NCBI GenBank assembly: GCA_947243795.1
Contig: OX365941.1
Location: 1-64,000 of the forward strand
DNA from: Saccharomyces uvarum
Taxonomy: Eukaryota > Ascomycota > Saccharomycetes > Saccharomycetales > Saccharomycetaceae
Direction: 5' to 3'
DNA: 64,000 nt
Position numbers and translations under genes: made by a program. The notes under the pieces are model-generated. The model was given only the letters and a program-made list of their open reading frames with translations, was not told where the DNA came from and did not search any database. Below are positions 1 to 9,598 of the stretch, one piece after another; within the stretch, counting starts at the first letter, position 1, and every line of letters starts with the position of its first letter.

Positions 1-1700
1 CACATACTCCTACAAACGCTAAATGTAATACCATATAACACTACCCTAACCACTACCCTCCAACCGTCCAAACGTAAACAAATAAATACATCGAAACATA
101 CATATCGTAAACAAATCAACGTAAACACCACACTCCTCCATAATTCACCCTAACCACTCTCCATATCCCATACCATATATCATAATATCGTCTCTCTCCA
201 TATATACCATCTTATCACTCCCTATATATCATATACCACCACATACTCATACGGACGCTAACATGCATATCGAGTCGTAAACAAATCAACGTAAACACCA
301 CACCCCTCCATATAATAATACCATATCACCACTTATCATCACTCTCTTCCTACATCCCATACCATATATCATAATACCATACCACACCACCACCCTCTTC
401 ATAATATCGACATACTATATTATCCTGACTACTTCTACTATAATTGATACGCGCACTCCTACGGACGCTGAAAAATATCATCAACATAACTCAATACCCA
501 TCTACTATCAACTTATCATCACTCTCCATTACTCCCCCATAATATCATACCGTATTCCATATATCAGATACTAATACCTACACAATATACCATATACCAT
601 TCTACATTACCCTCAATGCATATTATAATACCACCACATACTCACACGGACACTAAATATAATACCAATCACATACAAACCAACTATAATTCTTAAACTT
701 CCCACTCTCACATTCTATATTTTTATATTTTCTCCCAATTTCTACCCTTTTACCCAATATACATACCCATCCACTAATCATTATTTCTTAGCCCCACTCC
801 AACTATCATTTATATACCTAAACTACCCACTCCACCTCAAATACCACCTAACAATCTATCATCGCCCTTTCCCAGCTCTTTCTCTACCATACCACCACAT
901 TATCACCATATACGGCACGAACCTCAGCACTTAACACCCTGGACATTTTCACATTGCCACCATCGCCCGGCCACCAAACTCTGCCTCCCACTAAGAATAA
1001 CACTCTCAACCATATATTAGCTCTAAACATCTCAATATTCTTACATTTGCTCTCATACCATCATATATCACATACTTTTACCACTCCCATACAACCTCTA
1101 CAATATACCCTCCCATATATTATAATACTATACTTCATTACCTGTCACTCTCAATAGACTATCACATCACCTACCATTACCTTCCACATATCTCATACCA
1201 TATATGATAATATCACTACATACTTATACGGACGCTAAATATATTCCCATGACATACCATACTATATATCTCCTATATATTCTGATACCTAATATCATCA
1301 CTATATATATATCTTAGCTCCATCACTATATATATATCTTAGCGCCATCACTCTCACTCTCCAAATATATCATACTACTCCAATTCCCCTGACCTTCTTA
1401 CTAGATTGCATGCACATACTCATACGGATGCCTAATATGATATCATAACACACCACACTAAAATACCACACCACCACTCTCTACTATAGTCACTCATATA
1501 CTATCACCCTCTATATATCCCAACTACTCTCAAATGACCACGATATTATACTACCATCCCACCACTTATCTCACTATAATACTACACCAGCTCTCTCTCC
1601 CTCATATCTCCAGACAATATTACTTTTACTACATCTACTATTATGAATACGCGCACTGCTACAGACGCTAAAATATAGGGCATTGTGCCGCCGCATACAA
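1..1700. repeat. Subtelomeric X-type element region
   Basis: AT-rich, strand-asymmetric DNA (many CCATA, CCAC and TATC words) with no credible gene. A motif of about 20 bases, close to CATACTCATACGGACGCTAA, recurs near 3, 241, 451, 632, 1214, 1410 and 1650. A second word (CGTAAACAAATCAACGTAAA) occurs near 108 and 273. I remember similar words from X elements at S. cerevisiae chromosome ends, whose core also carries an ARS consensus. No TG1-3 telomere repeat and no Y' element is present, so the chromosome end lies to the left. The ORF at 954-1157 looks like chance. Confidence 0.75.
1296..1345. repeat. 25-bp tandem duplication within the X-type region
   Basis: Two back-to-back 25-base units (1296-1320 and 1321-1345) each contain CATCACTATATATATATCTT and differ at one base near their ends. 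It looks like slippage or a local duplication. Confidence 0.85.
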
Positions 1701-1743
1701 GCATCCTCTACCTCACACATCTTGTAGCTTCACCCTTGTTATG

Positions 1744-1925
1744 GCTTACTTAGCCGCCCAGCTAACGTAGCTCAAGTGCGGCTGATCGCGTTTTCTCGAG
1801 AAGCGCGTTCCGACATGATCATGTGACTATCACATGACCATGTTCAGGCCGCTTCTCCTTTGAGAACAATAGGCCGGCCGGGTATCATGGGTCACTTCTC
1901 TTAGCGCATAGAGCCGCTTCTTTCG
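1744..1925 (+). repeat. COS-upstream-type repeat block without a COS gene
   Basis: This stretch closely matches 15591-15850, which lies directly upstream of the COS gene at 16089, in the same orientation. Shared words include CCGCCCAGC, CAAGTGCGGCTGA, TTCTCG, CACGTTCCGA-like, ATGATCATGTGAC and CCGGCCGGGTA. Only about 340 bases separate it from the acetyltransferase gene, with no COS-like coding sequence between. At the right end of S. cerevisiae chromosome IX, a COS pseudogene (YIR043C) sits next to YIR042C, so this block may be the promoter relic of a lost COS gene. Confidence 0.75.
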
Positions 1926-2077
1926 CCAATGATGGTGTAATGAAATCCAAATAAATCCCAAGGTCTTATTAAGTAAATACTCTCTTCCCATAAATTACAA
2001 AGTACGCAAATCTAACAATAAATATGCGCCTAAAAGGATACCTAGGAATACACACACATTATGTAGGATCTCTCGTG

Positions 2078-2134
2078 CACGTGACATTTTCTTTGTTTAT
2101 TGGTTTATAATGGGAGGTTGTTTTTTTTGACTCA
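2078..2134. promoter_or_regulatory. Cbf1-type and Gcn4-type sites upstream of the acetyltransferase
   Basis: CACGTGAC begins at 2078, a good Cbf1/Pho4 E-box. TGACTCA at 2128-2134 is a perfect Gcn4 core site, about 135 bases upstream of the ATG at 2267. The motifs are seen directly; control by these factors is inference. Confidence 0.45.
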
Positions 2135-2266
2135 TTCTCGAAGGTGCTTCGAATGTTGATAAGAGGTTGATAAACAATCATCGATATAAAAATAACATGG
2201 CAGAGGTGTTGCGTAGCTTCCCTGCCTCTGAAATTGGAAGTAAAGCCGTTCAGTGAGAGTATTATT

Positions 2267-2977
2267 ATGGCGATTTTAAATGTATTTGGACAAGAAGTTG
2301 GTGCAGACGTCGAAGGCTGGACAACAAGGGCCTTCCCGGAGAAAGTTGTGTTGAAAGGCAACTACTGTAGACTAGAACCTCTCGATAGAGATAAACATGG
2401 GCCGGAGCTTTTTGATGCCTACGGTAAAGCAGGCCAAAAATTATGGACGTATCTACCTGTGGGACCATTCAATATCTTGGAAGAATACCTGGAATTTATT
2501 AATCAACTTAATGAAACTGGAGATACCGTGCCTTTCGCAATTATTGATAAAGAGACTAAACGTGCCGTTGGTACATTATGCCTAATAAGAATCGATCAAG
2601 CCAGCGGTTCACTTGAAGCTGGGTATGTGGCTTTTTCACCGGAACTACAGAAGACGATTATCGCAACTGAAGCTCAATTCCTTTTGATGAAATATGTATT
2701 TGATGATCTAAAATACAGGAGATATGAATGGAAGTGTGATAGTTTGAATGGGCCATCCAGGAGGGCGGCGATGCGCTTAGGGTTTAAATATGAGGGTACG
2801 TTTCGACAAGTGGTGGTATATAAGGGTCGGACTCGCGATACTGAATGGTTTTCAATAATAGACAAAGAATGGATATACATTCGCAAAACATTTGAGCAAT
2901 GGTTGGATGAAAGAAATTTTGAGAATGGTATACAGAAGAGAGGATTAGCTACAATAAGAGAAAACTTGCTAAACTGA
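2267..2977 (+). CDS. GNAT-family acetyltransferase, YIR042C-like
   Basis: This 236-residue protein looks like the subtelomeric YIR042C protein of S. cerevisiae, which I remember as having the same length. It is a predicted RimJ/RimL-type GNAT N-acetyltransferase. The family transfers acetyl from acetyl-CoA to an amine, but the substrate is unknown. The C-terminal half carries the RimJ-like segment N161[12 protein letters not shown], typical of helix 4 and the following strand, preceded by a central beta region with EAGY. The frame is open upstream to a TTG at 2234, but the first ATG is at 2267 and gives the family length. No signal peptide or membrane segment is visible. The neighbouring PAU gene is transcribed toward it. 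The frame is intact. Confidence 0.82.
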   Translation: MAILNVFGQEVGADVEGWTTRAFPEKVVLKGNYCRLEPLDRDKHGPELFDAYGKAGQKLWTYLPVGPFNILEEYLEFINQLNETGDTVPFAIIDKETKRAVGTLCLIRIDQASGSLEAGYVAFSPELQKTIIATEAQFLLMKYVFDDLKYRRYEWKCDSLNGPSRRAAMRLGFKYEGTFRQVVVYKGRTRDTEWFSIIDKEWIYIRKTFEQWLDERNFENGIQKRGLATIRENLLN

Positions 2978-3225
2978 ATATCCATTCTCTCTTAGTATAC
3001 GCTACCTCCATGCCGTGAACTCTTTTTTTAGCGGCAAGCTCAAAAGAGCAATTAGTTTCTGGACTTACCATATCTACATATCTTCATTGATCAAACAGGT
3101 TCATAATATTGATATACATTTATATAGTCAACTGTATCTATACCATCAAAAAAAAAAAAATTTGTTTTTTATTTTTCGTTACTTTTCCATGTCTATATAA
3201 TTTAATTCGTAAAAGGCGTCTGTCT

Positions 3226-3593
3226 CTAGTTTGCAATAGTGTAGATACCGTCCTTGGATAGAGCACTAGAGATGGCTGGTCTCAATCTGGTGGAGTACCA
3301 TGGAACACCAGTGATCATTCTGGTGACTTGGTCTGGAGCAATACCAGTCAACATGGTGGTGAAGTCACCGTAGTTGAAAACAGCTTCAGCAACTTCAATT
3401 GGGTAGGTTTCAGTTGGGTGGGCAGCTTGGAACAAGTAGTATTGGGCCATGTGAGCTCTGATATCGGAGACGTAGACACCCAATTCAACCAAGTTGACTC
3501 TTTCGTCGGATTGAGCTAGGGTGGTGGTGCAGCAGCAGCGGCACCGGAAGCGATGGCGACGACACCAGCGGCGATAGAAGTTAATTTGACCAT
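3226..3593 (-). pseudogene. Seripauperin (PAU) gene, frameshifted
   Basis: PAU proteins are small secreted or wall mannoproteins of about 120 residues, induced by anaerobiosis and cold; this copy is broken. From the ATG at 3593 the frame encodes a normal PAU signal peptide start ([10 protein letters not shown]) and an alanine-rich stretch, then hits TAG at 3516-3518 after 25 codons. The rest of the family sequence (VELGVYVSD through DGIYTIAN) continues in another frame to 3226. The shift lies in the alanine/threonine run near 3520-3540. Total length is 368 bases against 363 for a normal 120-codon gene, so the net change is not a multiple of three. The promoter side (3594-3700) keeps a PAU-like arrangement with a TATA-type sequence. 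It could instead be a sequencing error in the GC-rich run. Confidence 0.85.
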
Positions 3594-4185
3594 TGTATTT
3601 GTTTTGTTTGTTAATGCTGATATAAGCTTATTTGGAAAGAAAAGAATGAAGGCATATTCTCAAGGACATATGACCAAACAGCTCTATTTATACACATTCC
3701 TTCACCGGTCATTACCACTAACTGGTGCCCATTTCCCATCTCGTATCTGGCATCTGGCATCTGGCATCCTTCACATCACGTCTCTCTCCCACCATATTCA
3801 CAGTCAGTATGGAGGTGCGCTTGTTCTTGAACGATGCGTGTGTCTTTCATAGATTTTGTATGCGAAGGTCTTGTTTTATGGCGCTTATGTGTGTTCGTAT
3901 GTGGGGGAATGTGAAATGCCAATTATAGGGGTACCAAGGTGCCTTGAAAAAACCCTTTTCTTTGCCTGTGAAGTTTCCATTTCTGGGCAAAGAAAATATC
4001 TGAATCTGAGATTTGGACCCTCGTTCAGAACCTTATTGTCATCTAGGCCTCTAAACGGTCACCGAGCACAAATAATTCCGCACTTTCTCTTTCTTGAGAT
4101 TGTACAAGGTAGTAAACATGTTTGGAGTCGTATATTGTTAGATTATAGAGGTTTGTGCACCATCATTAAAGTTGTTGATAAAATC
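3594..4185. other. PAU upstream region, no gene seen
   Basis: This is the promoter and upstream flank of the PAU pseudogene. It contains CTATTTATA near 3682 and a stretch that resembles the conserved flank of other PAU genes as I remember them. Short ORFs on both strands show no recognisable product. Confidence 0.5.
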
Positions 4186-4506
4186 TGTTGAAATAAGAAT
4201 CGACTATCGTCTACGGACTAGTATTTACATTACTAGTATACTATCGTATACGGTGAAAGAAGATGACATAAATGATGAGAAACGGTCATCAAATTCAATG
4301 CAAGCTGAAATGCAAGGATTGATAATGTACTAGGATAATGAACAATACCACATAAAACGGAAGAGGAAAATTGATTTTATTATGTAGAATTATCAATTCC
4401 CTTTTGTGGATTACTATATTCTTGAAGAGAGCTTCTAGTAGATTCTGTATACCTAATATTATAACCGTTATCAACAATGAAATCTTAACAATAATCTCAC
4501 AATTCA
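4186..4506 (+). mobile_element. Solo delta LTR (Ty1/Ty2 type)
   Basis: Starts TGTTGAAATAAGAATC and ends near ACAATTCA, about 320 bases, the usual size of a delta. Internal landmarks of delta elements are present in order: CTAGTATTTAC, ATACGGTG, GATGACATAAATGATGAGAA, GCAAGGATTGATAATGTA, GAGAGCTTCTAGTAGATTCT, TATACCTAATATTATAACC. No 5-base target duplication is evident (AAATC before, TAAAA after), and no Ty internal sequence is attached. The divergence suggests an old insertion. Confidence 0.9.
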
Positions 4507-5666
4507 TAAAATTTTCAACAAGGAACAATATAGTAGGATTCCTAATGTATCAAGGAATCCATAAGTTTGCACCTATAAACTTCCTTTTTGCCATTCATCA
4601 TAATCATCAAATTATTACTTCGTTTTTTTATGGTGGAGAAATGGTGACATTCTTTCTTTTTCCTTCACGAGAGAAGTTCCATTAAGTAATGTGTGACTTT
4701 TCTGGAACAGTTAAACGTAATTTCGAGTAGTTTTTAGTTTCAATAGCGAGCATAAAGTTTTGTATTAAGGAAGAAAACAGCTGATGAACACAGAGCTTTG
4801 TGGATTTTGAGATAATTTTTGATTTTCATTATCCTATTACTTTATCAATCCTTCCAGTTCGGCTTATATTGAATTTGATGACAGGTTTTCATCATTGACA
4901 TTACCTTTTCATAAAATAATCAGAGTTAACTCGTTAGTGGTCATGGCCACCATAGCACTGGTTATTGAAGCAGCATCCACTTTCAAATCCCTCTTTTTTT
5001 GCATTTCTTGGTTGACTTGTTGGCGAAGAAAGGAATAGCCGACGTTAAGAATGTTAATGTTGGTAACGTCCTACCGTCGCCGACAAGCTCATTAACATCA
5101 TGACCATGTTTTTAAATTCATCTCCATAATACGAAAGTAGTCTCTTATTTTCTAGTGTTCTTTTTGTGATATGTAAAGTATAACAATATATCTTTCTCTT
5201 CAAACTGTGAAGGATTTAGAAACTTTACGAAGACAAAACGGAGAAGTCTTTTTCACAATATACTATATCCAGCCACTGCCCTGATAAATCGAGTTCGCAA
5301 TACCTCATATGCGGAATGATTTAACGAATGGTAGTGAATTGGTCCAAAATCCGAGCAAAACAAAGAAAACAGCACGTATATATATATATATACGTATTCT
5401 GTGGAAATACTCATTCGAATATTTAATCTGTCTTTCTGGTCTGGCATTCTGCACTGTCGGCGAGAAATTACGCGAGCATTAAAACTCCGGTCGATGGGAG
5501 AAGACAAGCGAGCTCTACGCTTTAAGCAAAGCTGGTGGAATAGTCACTGTAATACCCAGAAGCAGCCGTTACGCTAAATAGAAAAAATCGTTGAAATTAA
5601 GGGGTATACACGCGTGCTGCTGAAAGGGAAACAGCAATCTTGGAGCGTGCTGTGTTAGCAGCATTG
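4507..5666. other. Intergenic stretch, no gene seen
   Basis: No ORF here looks real. The only clear structure is a 22-base perfect palindrome of alternating TA flanked by ACG/CGT at 5374-5395. Confidence 0.5.
5374..5395. repeat. Perfect 22-bp TA-rich palindrome
   Basis: The sequence begins ACGTATATA and ends TATATACGT, and equals its own reverse complement. It could form a cruciform or be a simple TA microsatellite. Confidence 0.85.
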
Positions 5667-5996
5667 TGTTGGAACAAGATTCAACTACCGTCCATATATT
5701 ACTATTATATACGGTGTTAAAAGATGACATAAATTACAAGACCAGTAAATTAAGATTCAAGCTGTCATCGAAATTAATGGAAGCTGAAGCGCAAGGATTG
5801 ATATTGTAATAGGGTCAATGAATGATAACATATAAAAAGAGGAACATAATCATTTATAATATTATGCAAAATTGCAGATTCCTTTTTGTGGATTCCTAAA
5901 TCCATGAGGAGAATATCTAGTATAATATATATACGTAATATTATAACATTAAGAAACAATGGAATCCCAAAGATCATCGTACAATTTAAATGGTCA
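5667..5996 (+). mobile_element. Delta-like LTR, left member of an inverted pair
   Basis: Starts TGTTGGAACAAGATTC and ends TGGTCA; 330 bases with TG...CA ends. It has delta landmarks (TATACGGTGTTAAAAGATGAC, GCAAGGATTGATATTGTAATAG, GATTCCTAAATCC, CAATGGAATCCCAA). It also has a variant internal segment (TTACAAGACCAGTAAATTAAG) that is absent from the delta at 4186. A nearly identical copy in the opposite orientation lies at 9599-9928, with only about five differences by eye. Flanks do not form a target duplication (CATTG on the left, ATAAT on the right). Confidence 0.88.
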
Positions 5997-6001
5997 ATAA
6001 T

Positions 6002-6547
6002 AACATATTACAACAAAGAATTATGCGTCTGCTAAGAGGGTTCTTAGTCGATTTTCCACCACCAGACATGTATGTGTCAAGTATCGCCTGATCCTCCCTT
6101 TACCTTAGCTGTCTACCGTGACGCATCCCATGGGGCTATATATGTTCCTTCTCACTAAATAGAAGGGGGGTTTTTACACTATTTTCTGGTACTTCGGTTT
6201 CATACTCATCGAAGGAATTCAAGGGCGTGATTTCAGTATTATCTACCGAAGCAGAGTATTCACTGCCATCGAAACAGTTATGGATATCGGATCGATTCAA
6301 AACCTATTTGAGCAGCTAGTCCAACGAGTTTTTACGTTTATGATGTTGTATGTATAAAATGGACATGCAATCAAACTCTTGATGCATTCAATATTATACT
6401 CCTCAACTATACTATTGTACATCGCTTATTGAAATATTTCATTTTTATTATTTAATCTTCTTTTTTCTTTATTTCATTTATTGCTAGGCGTCTCAATTCC
6501 ACCTATTCTGAGATATTTCTGATTTAATATGCATGCCTGCCATGCTT
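6002..6547. other. Spacer inside the LTR-bounded segment
   Basis: No gene is recognised. It is AT-rich with poly-T runs near 6440-6480 and lies downstream (3' side) of the broken secreted-protein gene on the minus strand. Confidence 0.45.
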
Positions 6548-7270
6548 TTAGTGTTTTCTTACCTCCGAATCAGCAGTAATATTAAGCTTGCTTACAGAAA
6601 ACGTGTGCCAGGTGCTGCCAATAACAGACTCTTGCGCCTTGGTGACCATAGACTGTTATCTGTCTGTACATACAATACATTGACTCCCAAGACCGATCAG
6701 GGGACACGCAATCGTGACAGTTAACGTCATTACCAGAATTAAGATCGCAGACTCTACTCGATCCACAGTGCCAGGATGTGCATGATTCATGGGTCGTTGT
6801 ACGCCTAGCCAATGTAGGAGCAATCCCCATCGTTGTTGTAGTACTAGTGCTAGTACTGGTCTGGAAAACTCACGTGGCATTCAATGGAGAAGTGACTACA
6901 TGGGTGGCAATCCAACCGGAGACATAATCGATATCAGCGTTATAACCGTACTCTACCAACAAGGCGCCATAGTCAGCATCTGTAGCATACCTAGTAGTAC
7001 CAACGGTGCCCGGCGTGATATTGTCTCTAACATCCCCAAAATACACAGGCGTGTCATTTATTAAATGGTAAATTAAGAAGAGTCAGGGCCACCGAGATAG
7101 AATCCGTTTCTTTCAAGGAAGATTACTTCATTAAAAGTGAGTCCTGCTGGAATATTGGTAAATATCCTCAAAGGACTAGTCAGGTCAATATCAGGGAGCG
7201 ATCTATTGACCGAGGCGGCAGCTTTATGAATGAATGCTGTAATTAACGTAAGGAGGGTTATCAAATACAT
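6548..7270 (-). pseudogene. Broken gene for a secreted cysteine-rich protein (unassigned)
   Basis: I do not recognise the family. An ATG at 7268-7270 opens a 65-codon frame whose first 20 residues are a clear signal peptide (hydrophobic LITLLTLITAFI, then KAAAS), ending at TAA 7073-7075. A second frame continues from about 7090 and is interrupted only by one TGA at 6870-6872. It then runs through a serine/threonine stretch, an arginine pair and a region with eight cysteines to 6582. Near the end a third frame stays open to about 6548. The original product was perhaps 230-240 residues, secreted and disulfide-rich. It is divergent from the KHR1-like pseudogene at 8053 in the same LTR-bounded segment, which suggests, but does not prove, a killer-toxin-like or accessory role. 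Its early TFNE-type motif weakly resembles one in the KHR1-like protein. Confidence 0.5.
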
Positions 7271-8052
7271 TCCGATTTGAATGAATATGTTGAATATTTT
7301 AAATATGTTGAAAACAGTAGTAAATACGGAAGTTTATTGTAAGCTACTTTTAATGAACGTGTAGCAATGCACATATTTATAGTAAAAAACGATATTTAAA
7401 ACCAAAATATATATTGGATATAATAGAACGAATTATGCCCATAATATAATAGTCCCAGCCCAAAACTTAATCACTGAATTTTTGGCTTTACCTACATTTA
7501 GCGTCCGGACTACTCATGGGCCGTTTATTTGCTCTAAGGCAGGTACGACTTCAATGCGAACATGAATAGTGGTATGCAGTCTAAATCTTTCAGACTATTA
7601 CTACGGTCTCTTCTGTGGGTAATTGTGGCTGCAACAAGGCAGCGGGTTGTCTATTTTCTGGACAGGCCATTGCCTGTTATTCTTGATTTTATCCTAATCA
7701 TTTCCACCACTAATCAATCTAAGGGTCTCTTCTAATTTGTATCACCTTCACATCAATTTTTGCAACCTTTTCATGCATATATTTAGGAACCCAAGCACCA
7801 TGAAAGGAGTTTGATACTTTTTTAGCACAATTGTAACCTTTTAAATTGCTGAAGGATCTTTTCTGGGAAAAGGATCACTACTCATCAGAGTCACTTCACA
7901 ATCTAATTTTCAATATTCGTAACACATTAATCAATATTCGTAACACATTAATCAATATTTAAATATTGATGTAGTCTTTGATTTGAGTAGTTAAAAAAAT
8001 ACTAGAACCTATAGTGCCGAGAAAGGAAGTTGATCGTAAATTTGAACTCATC
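7271..8052. promoter_or_regulatory. Shared divergent upstream region of the two secreted-protein genes
   Basis: About 780 bases lie between the start codons of the two broken secreted-protein genes. The right part carries a 21-base tandem repeat (7911-7952). No further gene is visible. AT-rich stretches near 7300-7450 could hold the leftward promoter. Confidence 0.4.
7911..7960. repeat. 21-bp tandem repeat upstream of the KHR1-like gene
   Basis: The unit CAATATTCGTAACACATTAA plus T occurs at 7911-7931 and 7932-7952, followed by a partial third CAATATT. It lies 100-140 bases upstream of the ATG at 8053. Confidence 0.85.
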
Positions 8053-8942
8053 ATGCATTACTCATTAATCCTTTTCGGTGTTATCAGTATATGGAGTATA
8101 GCTACAACTGCTGCGACGGGCGACAGTATCTACCTTAAGGGGCACAGAGTAGGACAAGATATTGACAGTCTATACAAAGTGTATGATAATGGTACTATGC
8201 ATCCCGTGACTTTCAACGAGTGGTTAGGTGATCTAGCTGGGACAAACGACTCAACTACAGGTAACGCGACCATATTAAAGCGTGATAAAAGCGATGTATC
8301 CTGTGTAAATGACACGTGCCAGTACGTAGATTACCACGTGGATGACAAAGGGGTTATATCTATAGACATAGCCACGTACCACATTTCTGCTGAATGGGAT
8401 AACTATACTGAGAACAACACATCATATGGACTTTCAAAACGTGAGACAAAATATGAGACGTTCTGTAAGAAAAAAATTTGCGGCATAAAGGTTGCCAGTT
8501 TCTGTAACGCGTATGACCTAGCTGTTCCTGCTTTCGACTTTAATAACAATGTCTACTCCCTTGTCAGGGTGTCATTGATAGGATTAAAGATGCTACCAAG
8601 AGAGATAGGACTCAATGCCTAGGTTACGAGTTAGATCACGTGAGGCTAGATCCTGCTGTTGATTGGGCTATCTTCATTTCTACTTGGAAACAAGGGTCGG
8701 CTAACTGTGACACACAGGCTTCGGCTGATAGCTTGAAATGCGCAGCTCAAAAAGCACTTGACAGTGAGCACAATCACCAAAAGACAGCTTTCTGTATTCA
8801 TCTAGATAATGGGGGGTCATTTAACTTAGACATTAGGTTAATATCTGATCTCTCCTACTCAAAATATAACCCATGGGCTCTCCCATGTCCCAAGGACAAG
8901 GGTTCCAACTCATGGCAGGTTGTGAATGACTGTTTTGAATAG
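8053..8942 (+). pseudogene. KHR1: KHR1-like killer toxin gene, frameshifted
   Basis: It resembles the chromosomally encoded heat-resistant killer toxin KHR of some S. cerevisiae strains, a secreted protein that harms sensitive yeasts. The ATG at 8053 is preferred; the longer frame starts at GTG 8014. Residues 1-22 form a hydrophobic signal peptide. Lys-Arg pairs at 76-77 and 129-130 look like Kex2 cleavage sites, and several Asn-X-Ser/Thr sites and paired cysteines follow. The first frame ends at TAG 8620-8622 after 189 codons. The conserved C-terminal part continues in a different frame to TAG at 8940-8942. The shift lies roughly between 8560 and 8620. The span of 890 bases is one short of a whole number of codons, so a single-base change could explain it. 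No functional toxin is predicted from this copy. Confidence 0.82.
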
Positions 8943-9156
8943 ATCAACCAAGTTCAGGGCCTGCTATTTTAAATTTAGTTCTAATTTATATAAAAGTGAT
9001 TTATAATTTAATGATAAACTTTAAAATACTTTAATTGAAAACAAAAGTATATTATTAATAGATGTATTAAAAAATGACAGTGAAGAATATTACCCACGAG
9101 TGGGGTCCGCTTCGAACTCGGTTAGGGTTATTCAAAAGAAAGAAAGAATGAAAAAA

Positions 9157-9429
9157 TCATATTACCATATACAGTGACACGAATTATGAGAATGAGTCAT
9201 CGAAATTAATGGAAGCTTTAACGCAAGGATTGATAATGTAATAGGATCGATGAATGACAACATGTAAAACGATGATAATAATGTCTATAGAATTATGTAG
9301 AATTGTTGAATCCCTTTTCTGGATTCCTAAATCCTCGAGGAGAACTTCTAGTATATTCTATATACCTAATATTATTGCCTTACGAACAATGGAATCCCAA
9401 CAAATATCACCAGATTTGCACAATTCTCA
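9157..9429 (+). mobile_element. 5'-truncated delta LTR
   Basis: Delta landmarks run from ATATACAGTGAC through GCAAGGATTGATAATGTAATAG, GAGGAGAACTTCTAGTATATTC and CAATGGAATCCCAACAA to the typical end CACAATTCTCA. The first ~50 bases of a full delta, including TGTTGG, are missing. It lies just inside the right inverted LTR and is closer to the standard delta than to the variant pair. Confidence 0.85.
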
Positions 9430-9598
9430 TCTTTAACCTTGTTTACCAGTTTCCACATTCTGTTATATGCACCATTATGAAACAAGATATGAATAGTAAT
9501 AAATGTTATTACTAATTATCATTCTTTAGATTGTTGCACCATATACGAATAACTTCATATCATAGGTCAACTATTCTAACAGTGGATTCCTAAATTAT

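Noticed and set aside
954-1157. 67-codon ORF in the X-type region
   Set aside because: Composition follows the surrounding CCATA-type repeats; no protein motif; it starts in ordinary repeat DNA.
9094-9130. tRNA-like word (TTCGAA in a GC-richer patch next to a delta fragment)
   Set aside because: No acceptor stem, anticodon arm or A box can be assembled around it; only the TTCGA core resembles a B box.
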